From NCBI GenBank assembly GCA_036843405.1, contig DAITSJ010000005.1, positions 62,001-126,000 on the forward strand: a stretch of 64,000 bases of DNA, written 5' to 3'. This DNA is from DGNJ01 sp002388905 (GTDB taxonomy: Bacteria > Pseudomonadota > Gammaproteobacteria > Pseudomonadales > Porticoccaceae). Position numbers and translations under genes: made by a program. Numbering within the stretch: position 1 is the stretch's first letter; the number at the start of each line of letters is the position of its first letter. Under the pieces are notes generated by a model, which saw only the letters and a program-made list of their open reading frames with translations, was not told the origin of the DNA and searched no databases. Of this stretch, positions 16,960 through 26,841 are shown one piece after another.

Positions 16960-19821
16960 TTATTGGCAGGCCTCGCAGTCCGGATCGTCCAGGGAGCAGG
17001 CATTGGGCACGGGCGCCGGCGAGGGCGTCGACGAGACAGCGTTGAGGGCGCCCGAATCGATGGTCGATTTCTCGGTGCTGGTGGCCGCCAGGGAGCGCAG
17101 GTAGTAGGTGGTTTTAAGCCCCAGGTACCAGGCCATGCGGTAGGTGACGTCCAGTTTCTTGCCGCTCACCCCGGAAATATAGAGGTTGAGGCTCTGGGCC
17201 TGGTCGAGCCATTTCTGCCGGCGACTGGCGGCCTCCACGATCCATTTGGGTTCCACCTCGAACGCGGTGGCATAGAGGGCCTTGAGGTCGTCGGGAATGC
17301 GTTCGATCTTCTGGACCGAACCCTCGTAGTACTTGATGTCGTTGGCCATTACCTCGTCCCACAGGCCCCGGGCCTTGAGGTCGTGAATCAGGTGGCTGTT
17401 GACCACGGTAAATTCGCCGGACAGGTTAGATTTCACATACAGGTTCTGGTACGTGGGCTCGATGGACTGGCTGACGCCGGTGATATTGGCGATGGTCGCC
17501 GTGGGGGCGATGGCCATGACATTGGAGTTGCGCATCCCGGAGGCCACCACCTTGCGGTGCAGACCGTCCCAGTCCAGGGTCCGCGAGTTGTCCTGGCTGA
17601 AATACTGTTCACCGCGGTTCTGGCGGACCAGGTCGATGGAGTCGATGGGCAGGATGCCCCGGCTCCACAGTGAACCGGGGTAGCTTTCGTAGTGACCCCG
17701 CTCCTCGGCCAGGTCGCTCGAGGCCTCGATGGCGTAGTAGCTGATCACCTCCATGGAACGGTCGGCAAATTCCACCGCCGCTTCTGAGCCGTAGGGCGTC
17801 TTCAAGCGGTAGAGAGCGTCCTGATAGCCCATCAGGCCCAGGCCCACCGGCCGGTGGCGCAGGTTGGACTGGCGGGCGGTGTCGACCGAGTAGTAGTTGA
17901 TGTCGATAACGTTGTCGAGCATGCGCACGGCGGTACGGACCGTGCGTCGCAGTTTTTCCCGGTCGAGGGCGCCGTCGACGATATGTCGGGCCAGGTTTAC
18001 CGAACCCAGGTTGCAGACGGCAATTTCCTCGCCGGCCCTGGTGTTGAGGGTGATTTCCGTGCACAGGTTGGAGGAGTGCACGACACCTGCGTGCTGCTGT
18101 GGCGAGCGCAGGTTGCAGGTGTCCTTGAAGGTGATCCAGGGGTGGCCGGTCTCGAACAGCATGGCCAGCATCTTGCGCCACAGGCCGGTGGCGCTGACGG
18201 TCTTGTGCAGCTTGATCCCGCCCTCGGCGGCCAGGCGTTCGTATTCCAGGTAGCGCTTCTCGAAGGCGGCGCCGTAAAGATCATGCAGGTCGGGCACGTC
18301 GCTGGGGGAGAACAGGGTCCACTGGCCGTCCTCGAAAACCCGCTTCATGAACAGGTCCGGCACCCAGTTGGCGGTGTTCATGTCGTGGGTCCGGCGCCGG
18401 TCGTCGCCGGTGTTCTTGCGCAATTCCAGGAATTCCTCAATGTCGATGTGCCAGGTTTCCAGGTAGGCGCACACGGCGCCCTTGCGCTTGCCGCCCTGGT
18501 TCACCGCCACGGCGGTGTCGTTGACCACCTTGAGGAAAGGCACCACGCCCTGGCTCTTGCCGTTGGTGCCCTTGATATAGGCGCCCAGGCCCCGCACCGG
18601 TGTCCAGTCATTGCCCAGGCCGCCGGCGAACTTGGACAGCAGGGCATTGTCGCGGATGGCGCCGTAGATGCCGTCCAGGTTGTCGGGCACTGTGCTCAGG
18701 TAGCAACTGGATAATTGGGGGCGCAGGGTGCCGGCATTGAAGAGGGTGGGAGTGGAGCTCATGTAATCGAAGGACGACATCAGGTTGTAGAACTCGATGG
18801 CGCGCTCTTCGCGATTCTCTTCCCGGGCGGCCAGACCCATGGCGACACGCATGAAGAAGCATTGGGGCAGTTCGAAGCGAACCTCGTCGCTGTGGATGAA
18901 GTAGCGGTCGTAAAGGGTTTGCAGGCCCAGGTAGGTGAACTGGTTGTCGCGCTCGCCGACAAGCGCCCGGCCCAGTTTTTCCAGGTCGAAGTCGGCCAGC
19001 CCCGGGTCCAGCAGCTCCAGCTCGATACCCCGGTGTACATACGCCGCGAGAACCCGGGGATAGAGGGCATTCATTTCCGACGCCGTGGCCGCGTCGGCAA
19101 TACCCAGAAAGCGCAGGGCCTCGGCGCGCAACTGATCGAGCAGCAGGCGCGCGGTGGCGTAGGTATAGTTGGGCTCCTTCTCGACAAGGGTGCGGGCGGT
19201 GATAACGAGGGATGTGCCCACTTCGCGCTGGTGGACGCCGTCGTAGAGGTTGCGCAGGGCTTCGTCGAGGATGGTATCCGCATTGACATCTTCGAGGCCG
19301 GCGCAGGCTTCGCCGACAACGGTGCGAATACGCGCCATGTCCAGGGGCGCGGTGCCGCCCCCTTCCAGGGTGACATTGATGACATTCGCCGGCGAGGGCG
19401 CCGCCGTATCCCGGGAACGGCGCTCGGCGGCGCGCTGTTCCCGGTAGATGACATAGGTGCGCGCGACCCGGTGTTCGCCATTGCGCATCAGGGCCAGTTC
19501 CACCTGGTCCTGGATATCCTCGATGTGCACGGTGCCGCCGGAGGGCATGCGTCGCTTGAATGTGCCGGTGACCTGGTCGGCGAGATTGCGCACGGTTTCG
19601 TGAATGCGGGCGGACGCGGCGGCGGTGCCGCCCTCAACGGCCAGGAATGCCTTGGTGATGGCGATCGCGATCTTGTCGTCGGTGTACGGCACGACGGTGC
19701 CGTTGCGCTTGATCACCCGGATCTGCCCGGGGGCGGTGGCGGCAACGGAGCTGCCACCGCCCCCGGCCGCGGGAGTGTGTGTGTGGCGGGGGTTTTGTGC
19801 GGATTGCTGGGTGGTTTCCAT
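16960..19821 (-). CDS. nrdA: Class Ia ribonucleoside-diphosphate reductase large (alpha, R1) subunit with long N-terminus
   Basis: This 953-residue protein reduces ribonucleoside diphosphates. An ATP-cone starts near residue 33 (RVIKRNGTVVPYTDDKIAIA), and a second, divergent cone-like segment lies at ~145-235. This gives a Pseudomonas-like length rather than the ~760 residues of E. coli. Active-site cysteines appear in LSSCYLSTV (~372), SSNLCTEITLNT (~585, thiyl radical position) and IAVCNLGSVNL (~602). The C-terminal redox pair is CEAC at 949-952. The start ATG follows AAGGAC. Two NrdR boxes lie upstream, so repression by NrdR under nucleotide sufficiency is expected. Confidence 0.95.
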   Translation of the reverse strand: METTQQSAQNPRHTHTPAAGGGGSSVAATAPGQIRVIKRNGTVVPYTDDKIAIAITKAFLAVEGGTAAASARIHETVRNLADQVTGTFKRRMPSGGTVHIEDIQDQVELALMRNGEHRVARTYVIYREQRAAERRSRDTAAPSPANVINVTLEGGGTAPLDMARIRTVVGEACAGLEDVNADTILDEALRNLYDGVHQREVGTSLVITARTLVEKEPNYTYATARLLLDQLRAEALRFLGIADAATASEMNALYPRVLAAYVHRGIELELLDPGLADFDLEKLGRALVGERDNQFTYLGLQTLYDRYFIHSDEVRFELPQCFFMRVAMGLAAREENREERAIEFYNLMSSFDYMSSTPTLFNAGTLRPQLSSCYLSTVPDNLDGIYGAIRDNALLSKFAGGLGNDWTPVRGLGAYIKGTNGKSQGVVPFLKVVNDTAVAVNQGGKRKGAVCAYLETWHIDIEEFLELRKNTGDDRRRTHDMNTANWVPDLFMKRVFEDGQWTLFSPSDVPDLHDLYGAAFEKRYLEYERLAAEGGIKLHKTVSATGLWRKMLAMLFETGHPWITFKDTCNLRSPQQHAGVVHSSNLCTEITLNTRAGEEIAVCNLGSVNLARHIVDGALDREKLRRTVRTAVRMLDNVIDINYYSVDTARQSNLRHRPVGLGLMGYQDALYRLKTPYGSEAAVEFADRSMEVISYYAIEASSDLAEERGHYESYPGSLWSRGILPIDSIDLVRQNRGEQYFSQDNSRTLDWDGLHRKVVASGMRNSNVMAIAPTATIANITGVSQSIEPTYQNLYVKSNLSGEFTVVNSHLIHDLKARGLWDEVMANDIKYYEGSVQKIERIPDDLKALYATAFEVEPKWIVEAASRRQKWLDQAQSLNLYISGVSGKKLDVTYRMAWYLGLKTTYYLRSLAATSTEKSTIDSGALNAVSSTPSPAPVPNACSLDDPDCEACQ

Positions 19822-19948
19822 GGTTGTGTCCTTGGTCGGTGGTCCGGTTGTTATTGCCGCAGCCTGAACGAGCGCCTGCTCGGGAACGGTTGCCGCGGTT
19901 GTTGAAGAACCCTGTTGAAACTAGATGTGGTGTGCCTCTTAATCAGAA

Positions 19949-19996
19949 ACACAAGATAGTGAGGTTTTGGCTGTTATGCAACACAATATCTATAAA
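19949..19996 (-). promoter_or_regulatory. Pair of NrdR boxes upstream of nrdAB
   Basis: Two 16-bp sites resemble the NrdR consensus (ACACAATATATAGTGT-like): ACACAAGATAGTGAGG at 19949-19964 and ACACAATATCTATAAA at 19981-19996. They start 32 bp apart, three helical turns, which is the classical spacing of NrdR box pairs. They lie 128-175 bp ahead of the nrdA start. Confidence 0.75.
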
Positions 19997-20050
19997 AATT
20001 TGCGATATTGCGGAAGGGGTATATAGCTGGCGGAAGGGGGCGTGTACGGC

Positions 20051-22315
20051 TCAGGCGGGCCGGCCGATCCGGGTCCACTGGCGCTCCAGGATGACGATGG
20101 CTTCCCGTAGCCCATCGGCGGGAACAGGGCGGCTGAACAGGAAGCCCTGGCCATGGTCGCAGTTGTTGCCGGCCAGGAAGTCCAGCTGGGCTTCGGTCTC
20201 CACACCCTCGGCGACCACGGACAATCCCAGCTTGTGGGCCATGACGATGATGGCGGAGACGATTTCCCGGTCATCGCGGTCATCGGGGATATCCCTGACA
20301 AACTCCCGGTCGATCTTGAGCGTGTCCACGGGCAGCTTCTTGAGCAGGTTCAGGGACGAATAGCCGGTGCCGAAATCATCGATGGAAACCGTGGTGCCTT
20401 TTTCCTTGAGCTGGTTGAGCGTGGTCACCGAGGCGGCGATGTCGTCCATGAGGGTGGATTCGATGATTTCCAGCTCCAGCCGGTCCGGTGGCAGGTTGCT
20501 GACCTGGAGCGCGTTTGCCACCGCGTCGGCGAGACCCGGGTGGCGGAACTGGCGCGGTGACAGGTTGACGTTGACCTTCAGCGGGTTGTCGTGGTCGCGG
20601 TTGAGTTGTTGTATTTCGTGGCAGGCGCGGCTCACCACCGTTTCGCCAATTTCGATGATCAGGCCGGATTCTTCCGCCACGGGGATGAACGCCGAGGGGG
20701 GCACCAGGCCGCGCTCTGGGTGTTGCCAGCGCACCAAGGCTTCCAGGGCGACAACCCGGCCGTTCGCCAGGTCGATAATGGGCTGATAGTGGAGGATAAA
20801 CTGCCGCTCGACGAGGGCGCGGCGCAGGTCGGCTTCCAGGTCGAGTCGCCTGGCCGCTTCGGCATTGAGTTCGGCGCGGAAGTACTGGAAGCAGTTCTTG
20901 CCCTGCTTCTTGGCGTGGTACAGGGCCAGTTCGGCATTGCGGGTCAGTTGGTTGCTGTCGGCGCCGTCCTCCGGACAGAGGGTGACCCCGGCGCTGGCGG
21001 TGGTGGCGATAGTGCGCCTGTCGAATGTCACCGGCGTGTTGGCCACGGCGATGAGTTTCCGGACCAGCTGGCTGACGTCGGCGTGATTGTCCACATCCCG
21101 CAGGATGATGGCGAATTCGTCACCGTCGATCCGGGCCACGGTATCGCCGACGCGCAGATTGCCGGAAAGATGCTCGGCGACCCGGGACAGGACAAGGTCC
21201 CCGGCCCGGTGCCCGAGGGTTTCGTTGATGCGCTTGAAGTTGTCCAGGTCCAGGAAAAGCAGGGCGAAGGGCCGGCTCCGCTGCTGGTGGCGAATGGCCT
21301 GTGAAAGCCGGTCCAGGAACAGGCGGCGATTGGGCAGGCCGGTCAGGCTGTCAAAAAAGGCCGCGGTTTCGATTTCCCGGCTCTTGGCCCGGATCTCCGA
21401 GCGCAGACGCTCGGGAAGCCGAAGCACAAGATAGACCAGCACCGCAACCAGCGCGGCAATCACCAGGGCGAGGCCGGTATCCGTAAGATAAGAGGGACCG
21501 TGAGCGGCCGGACGTCGGAAGGCAATGTCCAGGTACCAGGTTTTATTGGGCAGGTGGATGGGCGTGGTGACTACGGGTGGTGACAGCCGGGTGGCGTTCG
21601 CCCCCGCGAAGACATCGCGCTCGTCGCTGCCCGGGCGCCTGTGCCAGAGACGGTAGCGATACCCCTTTTCCGGCAGGGCCGGGAGATCGGTCAGGGCCAG
21701 GAAGTCCTCCAGGGTAACCATTGCCGATGTCACGCCCCAGAACCGGTCTTTGTGATTTTGCGACAGAAAAACCGGGTAACGGCCGAGAATGCCCCGGCCC
21801 CCCTGGGCCAGCTCGATGGGACCGATCACCGTCAGTTGTCGGGAGCTAATGGCCTGGCGCGTTTCATCGCCGCTGTCCACCGCGAAAACGTCAAGCCCCA
21901 GGGCCCGCTCATTACCTTCGAGCGGGTAGATGCGACGAATGATGCCATCCTGCGCCAGTTGCAGGTTGCTGATACCCCCGATATTGTCCAGCAGGTGTTG
22001 GGCGTATTGCTCGAAGGGAAAGCGCTCCAGCTCCCCCTTCCGGAGGCTGACTTCATAACCGAGCATCGGGGCGGCGAGCATGCTTCGGCTCAGGCGCCGT
22101 TCGATGGCGGCGGCCTGGCTGCGACCGATCTCCTCGAGGGTGCGGTACCGTTCAAGATGCCACTGGCGGTCGAAAAAATGAGCCATCGACAGGCCCAGCA
22201 GGGCGGTGATGGCGAACACCAGCAGGGGAATGCCCCACAGCCGCCAGCCCGGTACCGGTGGCCCGGATTGGACGCCGCTGGAGCCGGCTGGCGTTGTCTT
22301 CGAAGTTGTCCCCAT
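20051..22315 (-). CDS. Membrane CHASE-like sensor with GGDEF and EAL domains (c-di-GMP turnover)
   Basis: This 754-residue protein has a membrane segment at ~27-45, a periplasmic domain (~46-275) resembling CHASE, and a second membrane segment at ~275-295. Next come a GGDEF domain (~305-465) and an EAL domain (~485-745). The cyclase signature is degenerate: RIDGDEF (~397) in place of R-x-GGDEF. The phosphodiesterase domain looks intact, with EALVRW, NVNLSPRQF, DDFGTGYSSL and KIDREFV. I infer mainly c-di-GMP phosphodiesterase activity tuned by an extracellular signal. It lies upstream of nrdA on the same strand but separated by 230 bp, so an operon is unlikely. Confidence 0.9.
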   Translation of the reverse strand: MGTTSKTTPAGSSGVQSGPPVPGWRLWGIPLLVFAITALLGLSMAHFFDRQWHLERYRTLEEIGRSQAAAIERRLSRSMLAAPMLGYEVSLRKGELERFPFEQYAQHLLDNIGGISNLQLAQDGIIRRIYPLEGNERALGLDVFAVDSGDETRQAISSRQLTVIGPIELAQGGRGILGRYPVFLSQNHKDRFWGVTSAMVTLEDFLALTDLPALPEKGYRYRLWHRRPGSDERDVFAGANATRLSPPVVTTPIHLPNKTWYLDIAFRRPAAHGPSYLTDTGLALVIAALVAVLVYLVLRLPERLRSEIRAKSREIETAAFFDSLTGLPNRRLFLDRLSQAIRHQQRSRPFALLFLDLDNFKRINETLGHRAGDLVLSRVAEHLSGNLRVGDTVARIDGDEFAIILRDVDNHADVSQLVRKLIAVANTPVTFDRRTIATTASAGVTLCPEDGADSNQLTRNAELALYHAKKQGKNCFQYFRAELNAEAARRLDLEADLRRALVERQFILHYQPIIDLANGRVVALEALVRWQHPERGLVPPSAFIPVAEESGLIIEIGETVVSRACHEIQQLNRDHDNPLKVNVNLSPRQFRHPGLADAVANALQVSNLPPDRLELEIIESTLMDDIAASVTTLNQLKEKGTTVSIDDFGTGYSSLNLLKKLPVDTLKIDREFVRDIPDDRDDREIVSAIIVMAHKLGLSVVAEGVETEAQLDFLAGNNCDHGQGFLFSRPVPADGLREAIVILERQWTRIGRPA

Positions 22316-22494
22316 GGCGGACTTTTTCCTTGTTTCTTCCTTGGCTTATTGTGGGCTTGCCATAGAGAGGCTTTAGGTTGCTGTGTGCGGATACAAAGGA
22401 TACAGGATGGCAAGGAAATAGCCCTTATCTCCGCTTTTCGGCGCGGGGCAAAACGTGACGGGCATCACAATTCGGGTAGATGCAGGCGCGGTGT

Positions 22495-23400
22495 TTAGCC
22501 GAGCAGGAACTCGATCAGCGCCTTCTGGGCATGCAGCCGGTTCTCCGCCTCATCCCAGACCACCGAGCGGGCCTCGTCCTCAATAAGCGCATCGCTTACT
22601 TCCATGCCCCGGTAGGCGGGGAGGCAGTGCATGAAGAGGGCGTCGGAGCGGGCGCCGGCCATCAGGTCGTGGTCCACTTGATAGCCGGCGAAGGCCTGCA
22701 GGCGTTCCTGCTTGTTTTCCTCCTGGCCCATGGAAGCCCAGGTGTCGGTCACCACCAGATGGGCATCACTGACGGCCTCTGCAGGGCTGCGCGTGAGGGT
22801 GATCCGGTCGCCGTGGCGCGCCATCAGGGCCCGGTCGGGCTCGTAACCCTCGGGGCAGGCTATGCGCAGCTCGAAATCGAGCATGGCGGCCGCGTTGATA
22901 TAGGAGTGGGTCATATTGTTGCCGTCGCCGACCCAGGCGACCGTGATGCCCCGCATGTCGCCCCGGTGTTCCACGTAGGTCTGGATATCGGCCAGCAGCT
23001 GGCAGGGGTGGAAACTGTCGGTGAGGGCGTTGATTACCGGGACGTCGGCATAGCGCGCAAAGCGCTCGATCTTGTCATGGCCGAAGGTGCGGATCATGAC
23101 GATGTCTAACATCCGCGACAGTACCCGGGCGGTGTCTTCTATGGGTTCGCCCCGCCCCAGCTGGGTATCGTTGGGCGACAGGAAGATGGCGCTGCCGCCC
23201 AGTTGGGCCATGCCGGCCTCGAACGAAACCCGGGTGCGGGTGGAGGCTTTCTCGAAAATCATGCCCAGGACCCTGCCCTGGCAGGAACGGTTGTCGTGCC
23301 CTGCTCTATGCTCCCGCTTGAGCTCCATGGCGCGGCCGATAAGGGCCTTGAGTTCGTCGGGAGTCAGGTCGGTGAGGGTGAGGAAGTGTCTCGGGGCCAT
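22495..23400 (-). CDS. argF: Ornithine carbamoyltransferase
   Basis: This 301-residue cytosolic enzyme makes citrulline from ornithine and carbamoyl phosphate in arginine biosynthesis. It shows the carbamoyl-phosphate motif [12 protein letters not shown], the [16 protein letters not shown] region, and the ornithine-binding HCLPAYRG near the C-terminus. The ATG at 23400 ([17 protein letters not shown]) is chosen; the open frame extends upstream into argD but carries no family-like sequence. It follows argD by 22 bp, so the two form an argD-argF operon. Confidence 0.95.
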   Translation of the reverse strand: MAPRHFLTLTDLTPDELKALIGRAMELKREHRAGHDNRSCQGRVLGMIFEKASTRTRVSFEAGMAQLGGSAIFLSPNDTQLGRGEPIEDTARVLSRMLDIVMIRTFGHDKIERFARYADVPVINALTDSFHPCQLLADIQTYVEHRGDMRGITVAWVGDGNNMTHSYINAAAMLDFELRIACPEGYEPDRALMARHGDRITLTRSPAEAVSDAHLVVTDTWASMGQEENKQERLQAFAGYQVDHDLMAGARSDALFMHCLPAYRGMEVSDALIEDEARSVVWDEAENRLHAQKALIEFLLG

Positions 23401-23422
23401 GTCGCCGGTTCCTGGTGGGAAG

Positions 23423-24601
23423 CTAGTCGCTGGTGAAGGCGCTGATGAGGGGGGCCAGGGTGGCCACCAGTTCGTCCGCCTCGGCATCGGTCATCACCAG
23501 CGGCGGCAGCAAGCGGACAACCCGCTCAGCCGTGACGTTGATGAGCAGGCCCGCCTCTGCCGCCCGGGATACCAGCTCCGCACAGGGCCGGTCCAGCTCT
23601 ATGCCGATCATCAGGCCTCTGCCCCTGAGGTCACGCACCCCCGGACAGTCCTTCAACCCGGCGGCCAGGTCGTTGAGGATCCTGTCGCCCAATTGGCTGG
23701 CACGCTGGCACAGGTTTTCCTTTTCAATGGTTTCCAGGGTGGCCAGGGCCGCGGCACAGGCAACCGGGTTGCCGCCAAAGGTGGAGCCGTGGCTGCCCGG
23801 TTTCATGAGTTTCGCGGCCTCGCCGCTCGCCAGGCAGGCGCCAAGGGGAAGGCCGTTGGCCAGGCCCTTGGCGGTGGTCACCACATCGGGGGTGATGCCC
23901 GCCTGCTGGTAGTAAAAAAGCGAACCGGTGCGGCCGTTACCGGTCTGGACCTCGTCGAGCATCAACAGCCAGCCCTGGTCGTCGCAGAGCTGGCGAAGTT
24001 GTCGCAGATAGTTTTCGTCGGGGATGGCGAGACCGCCCTCGCCCTGGATGGGCTCGACCAGCACGGCCACCACGTCGGGATTGTTGGCGGCGATGGTCTC
24101 CAGTCCGTCGAGATCGTTGAACGGGGCCCGGGTGAAGCCCTTGAGCAGCGGCTCGAAACCTGCCTGTACCTTCCGGCTGCCGGTGGCGGTGAGGGTGGCC
24201 ATGGTGCGGCCGTGGAATGCATGCTCCATGACGATAATGGTGGGTGTCCGGATTTTCCGGCCGTGGCCGTACAGGCGGGCCAGTTTGATGGCCGCCTCGT
24301 TGGCCTCGGCGCCGGAATTGGCGAAGAAGGCATTGGTCATGCCCGACAGGCCGCAGAGCTTTTCCGCCAGTTGCTCCTGGAGGGGAATGTTGTACAGGTT
24401 GGAACAGTGCACCAGTGTGGCGGCCTGGCGCGACACCGCCTCGGTGACGGCGGGATGGGCGTGGCCCAGGCCGCACACGGCGATTCCCGCCAGGGCATCC
24501 AGGTAGGCATTGCCGTCCCTGTCCCACACCCGGCAGCCTTCGCCGCGGGTGAGCGTCAGTTTGCGCGCGCCGTAGGTGTTCATCAGTGCTTCAGTCGCCA
24601 T
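23423..24601 (-). CDS. argD: Acetylornithine aminotransferase (class III, PLP)
   Basis: This 392-residue enzyme transfers the amino group between N-acetylornithine and 2-oxoglutarate in arginine synthesis. Its fold-type I features include [41 protein letters not shown] and the PLP lysine in [14 protein letters not shown], followed by [17 protein letters not shown]. The ATG at 24601 has GGAG eight bases upstream. A TTG five codons earlier overlaps that RBS and is rejected. Like many ArgD proteins it may also act on succinyl-diaminopimelate. It is the first gene of the argD-argF pair. Confidence 0.93.
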   Translation of the reverse strand: MATEALMNTYGARKLTLTRGEGCRVWDRDGNAYLDALAGIAVCGLGHAHPAVTEAVSRQAATLVHCSNLYNIPLQEQLAEKLCGLSGMTNAFFANSGAEANEAAIKLARLYGHGRKIRTPTIIVMEHAFHGRTMATLTATGSRKVQAGFEPLLKGFTRAPFNDLDGLETIAANNPDVVAVLVEPIQGEGGLAIPDENYLRQLRQLCDDQGWLLMLDEVQTGNGRTGSLFYYQQAGITPDVVTTAKGLANGLPLGACLASGEAAKLMKPGSHGSTFGGNPVACAAALATLETIEKENLCQRASQLGDRILNDLAAGLKDCPGVRDLRGRGLMIGIELDRPCAELVSRAAEAGLLINVTAERVVRLLPPLVMTDAEADELVATLAPLISAFTSD

Positions 24602-24793
24602 CCGGACAGGCTCCAAAACAAAACAGGCAGCGGTAGCTGCCTGCCGGAAAACCGGGAATCATATCGCCGGGCCGGGCGCTTTGCAACGGGTGCCACATGC
24701 CTGGCGCCTGTCGGCTGGCGGTTTCGTGTGCCGGAAAAACGGAGTAGAATACCCGAGTTATTCACTCGACTATTTTTTGAGGTGTATTCGTCA

Positions 24794-25111
24794 ATGGACA
24801 TCATGGAGACCATCAAGAACCAGATCGAAGGCAATGCGGTCATTCTCTACATGAAGGGCAGCCCCAATCAGCCCCAGTGCGGTTTCTCCGCCCGGGCCGC
24901 CGAGGCCCTCATGCAGTGCGGCAAGCGCTTCGCCTACGTGGATGTGCTCGCCAACCCGGATGTTCGCTCCAACCTGCCCAAGTACGGCGATTGGCCCACC
25001 TTCCCCCAACTCTGGGTCGGGGGCGAACTGATCGGCGGTTCCGACATTATTCTCGAGATGCACGAGAGCGGTGAACTCCGCGACCTGATCGAGGAGTCCG
25101 TTCAGGAATAA
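24794..25111 (+). CDS. grxD: Monothiol glutaredoxin (Grx4 type)
   Basis: This 105-residue CGFS-class glutaredoxin has the active site CGFS in NQPQCGFSARAAEAL, the monothiol insertion MKGSPNQPQ, the cis-proline WPTFPQLW and the glutathione contact GGSDIILEMHESGEL. It binds [2Fe-2S] clusters with glutathione and BolA and takes part in iron-sulfur trafficking. The start at 24794 follows GAGG with a slightly long spacing. The neighbourhood with argF and a peroxiredoxin resembles that in Pseudomonas genomes. Confidence 0.95.
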   Translation: MDIMETIKNQIEGNAVILYMKGSPNQPQCGFSARAAEALMQCGKRFAYVDVLANPDVRSNLPKYGDWPTFPQLWVGGELIGGSDIILEMHESGELRDLIEESVQE

Positions 25112-25265
25112 GCGACACCGCGCCTATCGTCATTATTGCCAATTTCAATGAGATTAGTGGCCGGCATTGTGTATCATTGAAGTACGGATTGTCATCGAGA
25201 CGAATCTTCGAGCCTGAGGCTCAATCTCATTACTTCATCCATCACGTTTAAAAGGAGTGACAACT

Positions 25266-25868
25266 ATGGGCGTATTAGTCGGTAAACCCGCTCCCGATTT
25301 CACCGCAGCCGCCGTGCTGGGTTCCGGTGAGATTACCGAGAGCTTTACCCTTTCCGAGGAAATCAAGGGCAAAAAAGCGGTGGTTTTCTTCTACCCGCTG
25401 GATTTCACCTTTGTATGCCCCTCCGAGCTGATTGCCTTTGACAATCGCCTGGAGGAGTTCAAGAAGCGCGGCGTGGAAGTGATCGGCGTGTCCATCGACA
25501 GCCAGTGGACCCACAATGCCTGGCGCAACACGTCCGTCGACGACGGTGGTATCGGCCCGGTGAAATACACCCTGGTGGCTGACACCAAGCACGAAATCTG
25601 CCAGGCCTACGATGTGGAATCCGATGCCGGCGTTGCCTTCCGTGGCTCCTTCCTGATCGACGAGGAAGGCGTGGTCCGCCACCAGGTGGTCAACGACCTG
25701 CCCCTGGGCCGCAATGTCGACGAGATGCTGCGCATGGTCGACGCGCTGGCCTTCCACCAGGAGCACGGCGAGGTCTGTCCCGCCGGCTGGAAAGAAGGCG
25801 ACCAGGGCATGAGCGCTTCTCCGGAAGGCGTTTCCTCCTACCTGGCGCAGAACGCCAAAAAGCTTTAA
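25266..25868 (+). CDS. Typical 2-Cys peroxiredoxin (AhpC/TSA family)
   Basis: This 200-residue cytosolic peroxidase reduces hydrogen peroxide and organic peroxides. The peroxidatic cysteine is in DFTFVCPSELIAF and the resolving cysteine in GEVCPAGWKEGD near the C-terminus, where partner subunits form a disulfide. The conserved arginine-containing SFLIDEEGVVRHQVVND is present. The ATG at 25266 lies eight bases after AAGGAG. A strong terminator follows, so transcription ends here. It resembles the Prx1/AhpC-I group more than Bcp or Prx6. Confidence 0.93.
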   Translation: MGVLVGKPAPDFTAAAVLGSGEITESFTLSEEIKGKKAVVFFYPLDFTFVCPSELIAFDNRLEEFKKRGVEVIGVSIDSQWTHNAWRNTSVDDGGIGPVKYTLVADTKHEICQAYDVESDAGVAFRGSFLIDEEGVVRHQVVNDLPLGRNVDEMLRMVDALAFHQEHGEVCPAGWKEGDQGMSASPEGVSSYLAQNAKKL

Positions 25869-25918
25869 TCGGCAACATCCGGCTACAAGCCCTGGTTTTA
25901 AGGGCAGAAGCCAGGAAA

Positions 25919-25949
25919 AGCCCCGCCGCTAGCCGGCGGGGCTTTTTTT
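25919..25949 (+). terminator. Rho-independent terminator of the peroxiredoxin gene
   Basis: Stem AGCCCCGCCG (25919-25928) with CGGCGGGGCT (25934-25943), loop CTAGC, followed by T7. Confidence 0.9.
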
Positions 25950-26060
25950 GTGGTTGGTGCGGCAAAAAAGCTTCAGCGGCAATATTTCCGCCTTTGCAAA
26001 ACGGATCTCGCCTGCCTTAACCGTGGCGGTATTGCGGCTGCCGGCCCTGTGCCATGAATG

Positions 26061-26089
26061 ACAAAGCCCGGCGGGTTGCCGGGCTTTGT
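26061..26089 (-). terminator. Hairpin downstream of ppa
   Basis: A perfect 12-bp stem, ACAAAGCCCGGC (26061-26072) with GCCGGGCTTTGT (26078-26089) and loop GGGTT, lies 30 bp beyond the ppa stop on the minus strand. The T tract is weak. Confidence 0.6.
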
Positions 26090-26118
26090 CGGTTTTGGCC
26101 TGCTGAGGAGGGCGGCTC

Positions 26119-26655
26119 TCAGCTTTGCTGCTTCAGGTGGCGTTCCCGGGAGGCCATGATTTCGGTGCGGGCATCTTCGGCGTGGGACCAGTTTTCCACC
26201 TTGACCCATTTGCCTTCCTCGAGGTCCTTGTAGTTCTCGAAATAGTGGGCAATCTGCTTTAACAGCAGGTCCGGGACGTCGCCGATATCCTTGATGTTGT
26301 CGTATTCCTTGGTGAGCTTGCTGTGGGGTACGGCGATCAGTTTGGCGTCGGTGCCCGATTCGTCGGTCATGTTGAGAATGCCGACGGGACGGCTGCGGAT
26401 TACCGAACCGGGCATGACGGGGTAGGGGGAGATCACCAGCACATCCAGCGGATCCCCGTCCTCGGAAAGGGTACCCGGGATAAAGCCATAGTTGGCGGGA
26501 TAGAACATGGGGGTCGCCACGAAACGATCGACGAAGATGGCATCGTAATCTTTTTCGATTTCGTACTTGATGGGGTCGTGATTGGCGGGAATCTCGATCA
26601 CCACATTGATGTCGTCGGGCAGGTCGTTGCCCGCCGGTATGCTGGAGTAGCTCAT
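26119..26655 (-). CDS. ppa: Inorganic pyrophosphatase (family I)
   Basis: This 178-residue soluble hexameric-type enzyme hydrolyses pyrophosphate and drives biosynthetic reactions. It has the family I signature DGDPLDVLV with its three catalytic aspartates, [32 protein letters not shown] (metal and substrate contacts), and [22 protein letters not shown]. The ATG at 26655 is preceded by AAGGGAAGG. Length equals the bacterial family norm. Confidence 0.95.
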   Translation of the reverse strand: MSYSSIPAGNDLPDDINVVIEIPANHDPIKYEIEKDYDAIFVDRFVATPMFYPANYGFIPGTLSEDGDPLDVLVISPYPVMPGSVIRSRPVGILNMTDESGTDAKLIAVPHSKLTKEYDNIKDIGDVPDLLLKQIAHYFENYKDLEEGKWVKVENWSHAEDARTEIMASRERHLKQQS

Positions 26656-26841
26656 AGTTCGCCTTCCCTTCGGGTGTGGGAGTTTGGAAATGGGTGGGGC
26701 ATTATAACGACGCCACCTGGACACCGCCAGCCGTGGATCGGCGCTCCGAGGGCTTTCAGTTGACGGATGTCATGGCGAGGCCGTGGGCCCCGGTTTAGGG
26801 TGGGCAATCATTTTCAGCAAGCCCGCGGGAGAACCCGTGCC

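Noticed and set aside
23072..24793. Long open frame extending upstream of grxD over argD and argF
   Set aside because: Only the last 105 codons match glutaredoxin; the rest is antisense to the arg genes.
25210..25222. Small hairpin GAGCC-TGA-GGCTC upstream of the peroxiredoxin gene
   Set aside because: A five-bp stem with no T tract and no known operator similarity is too weak to call.
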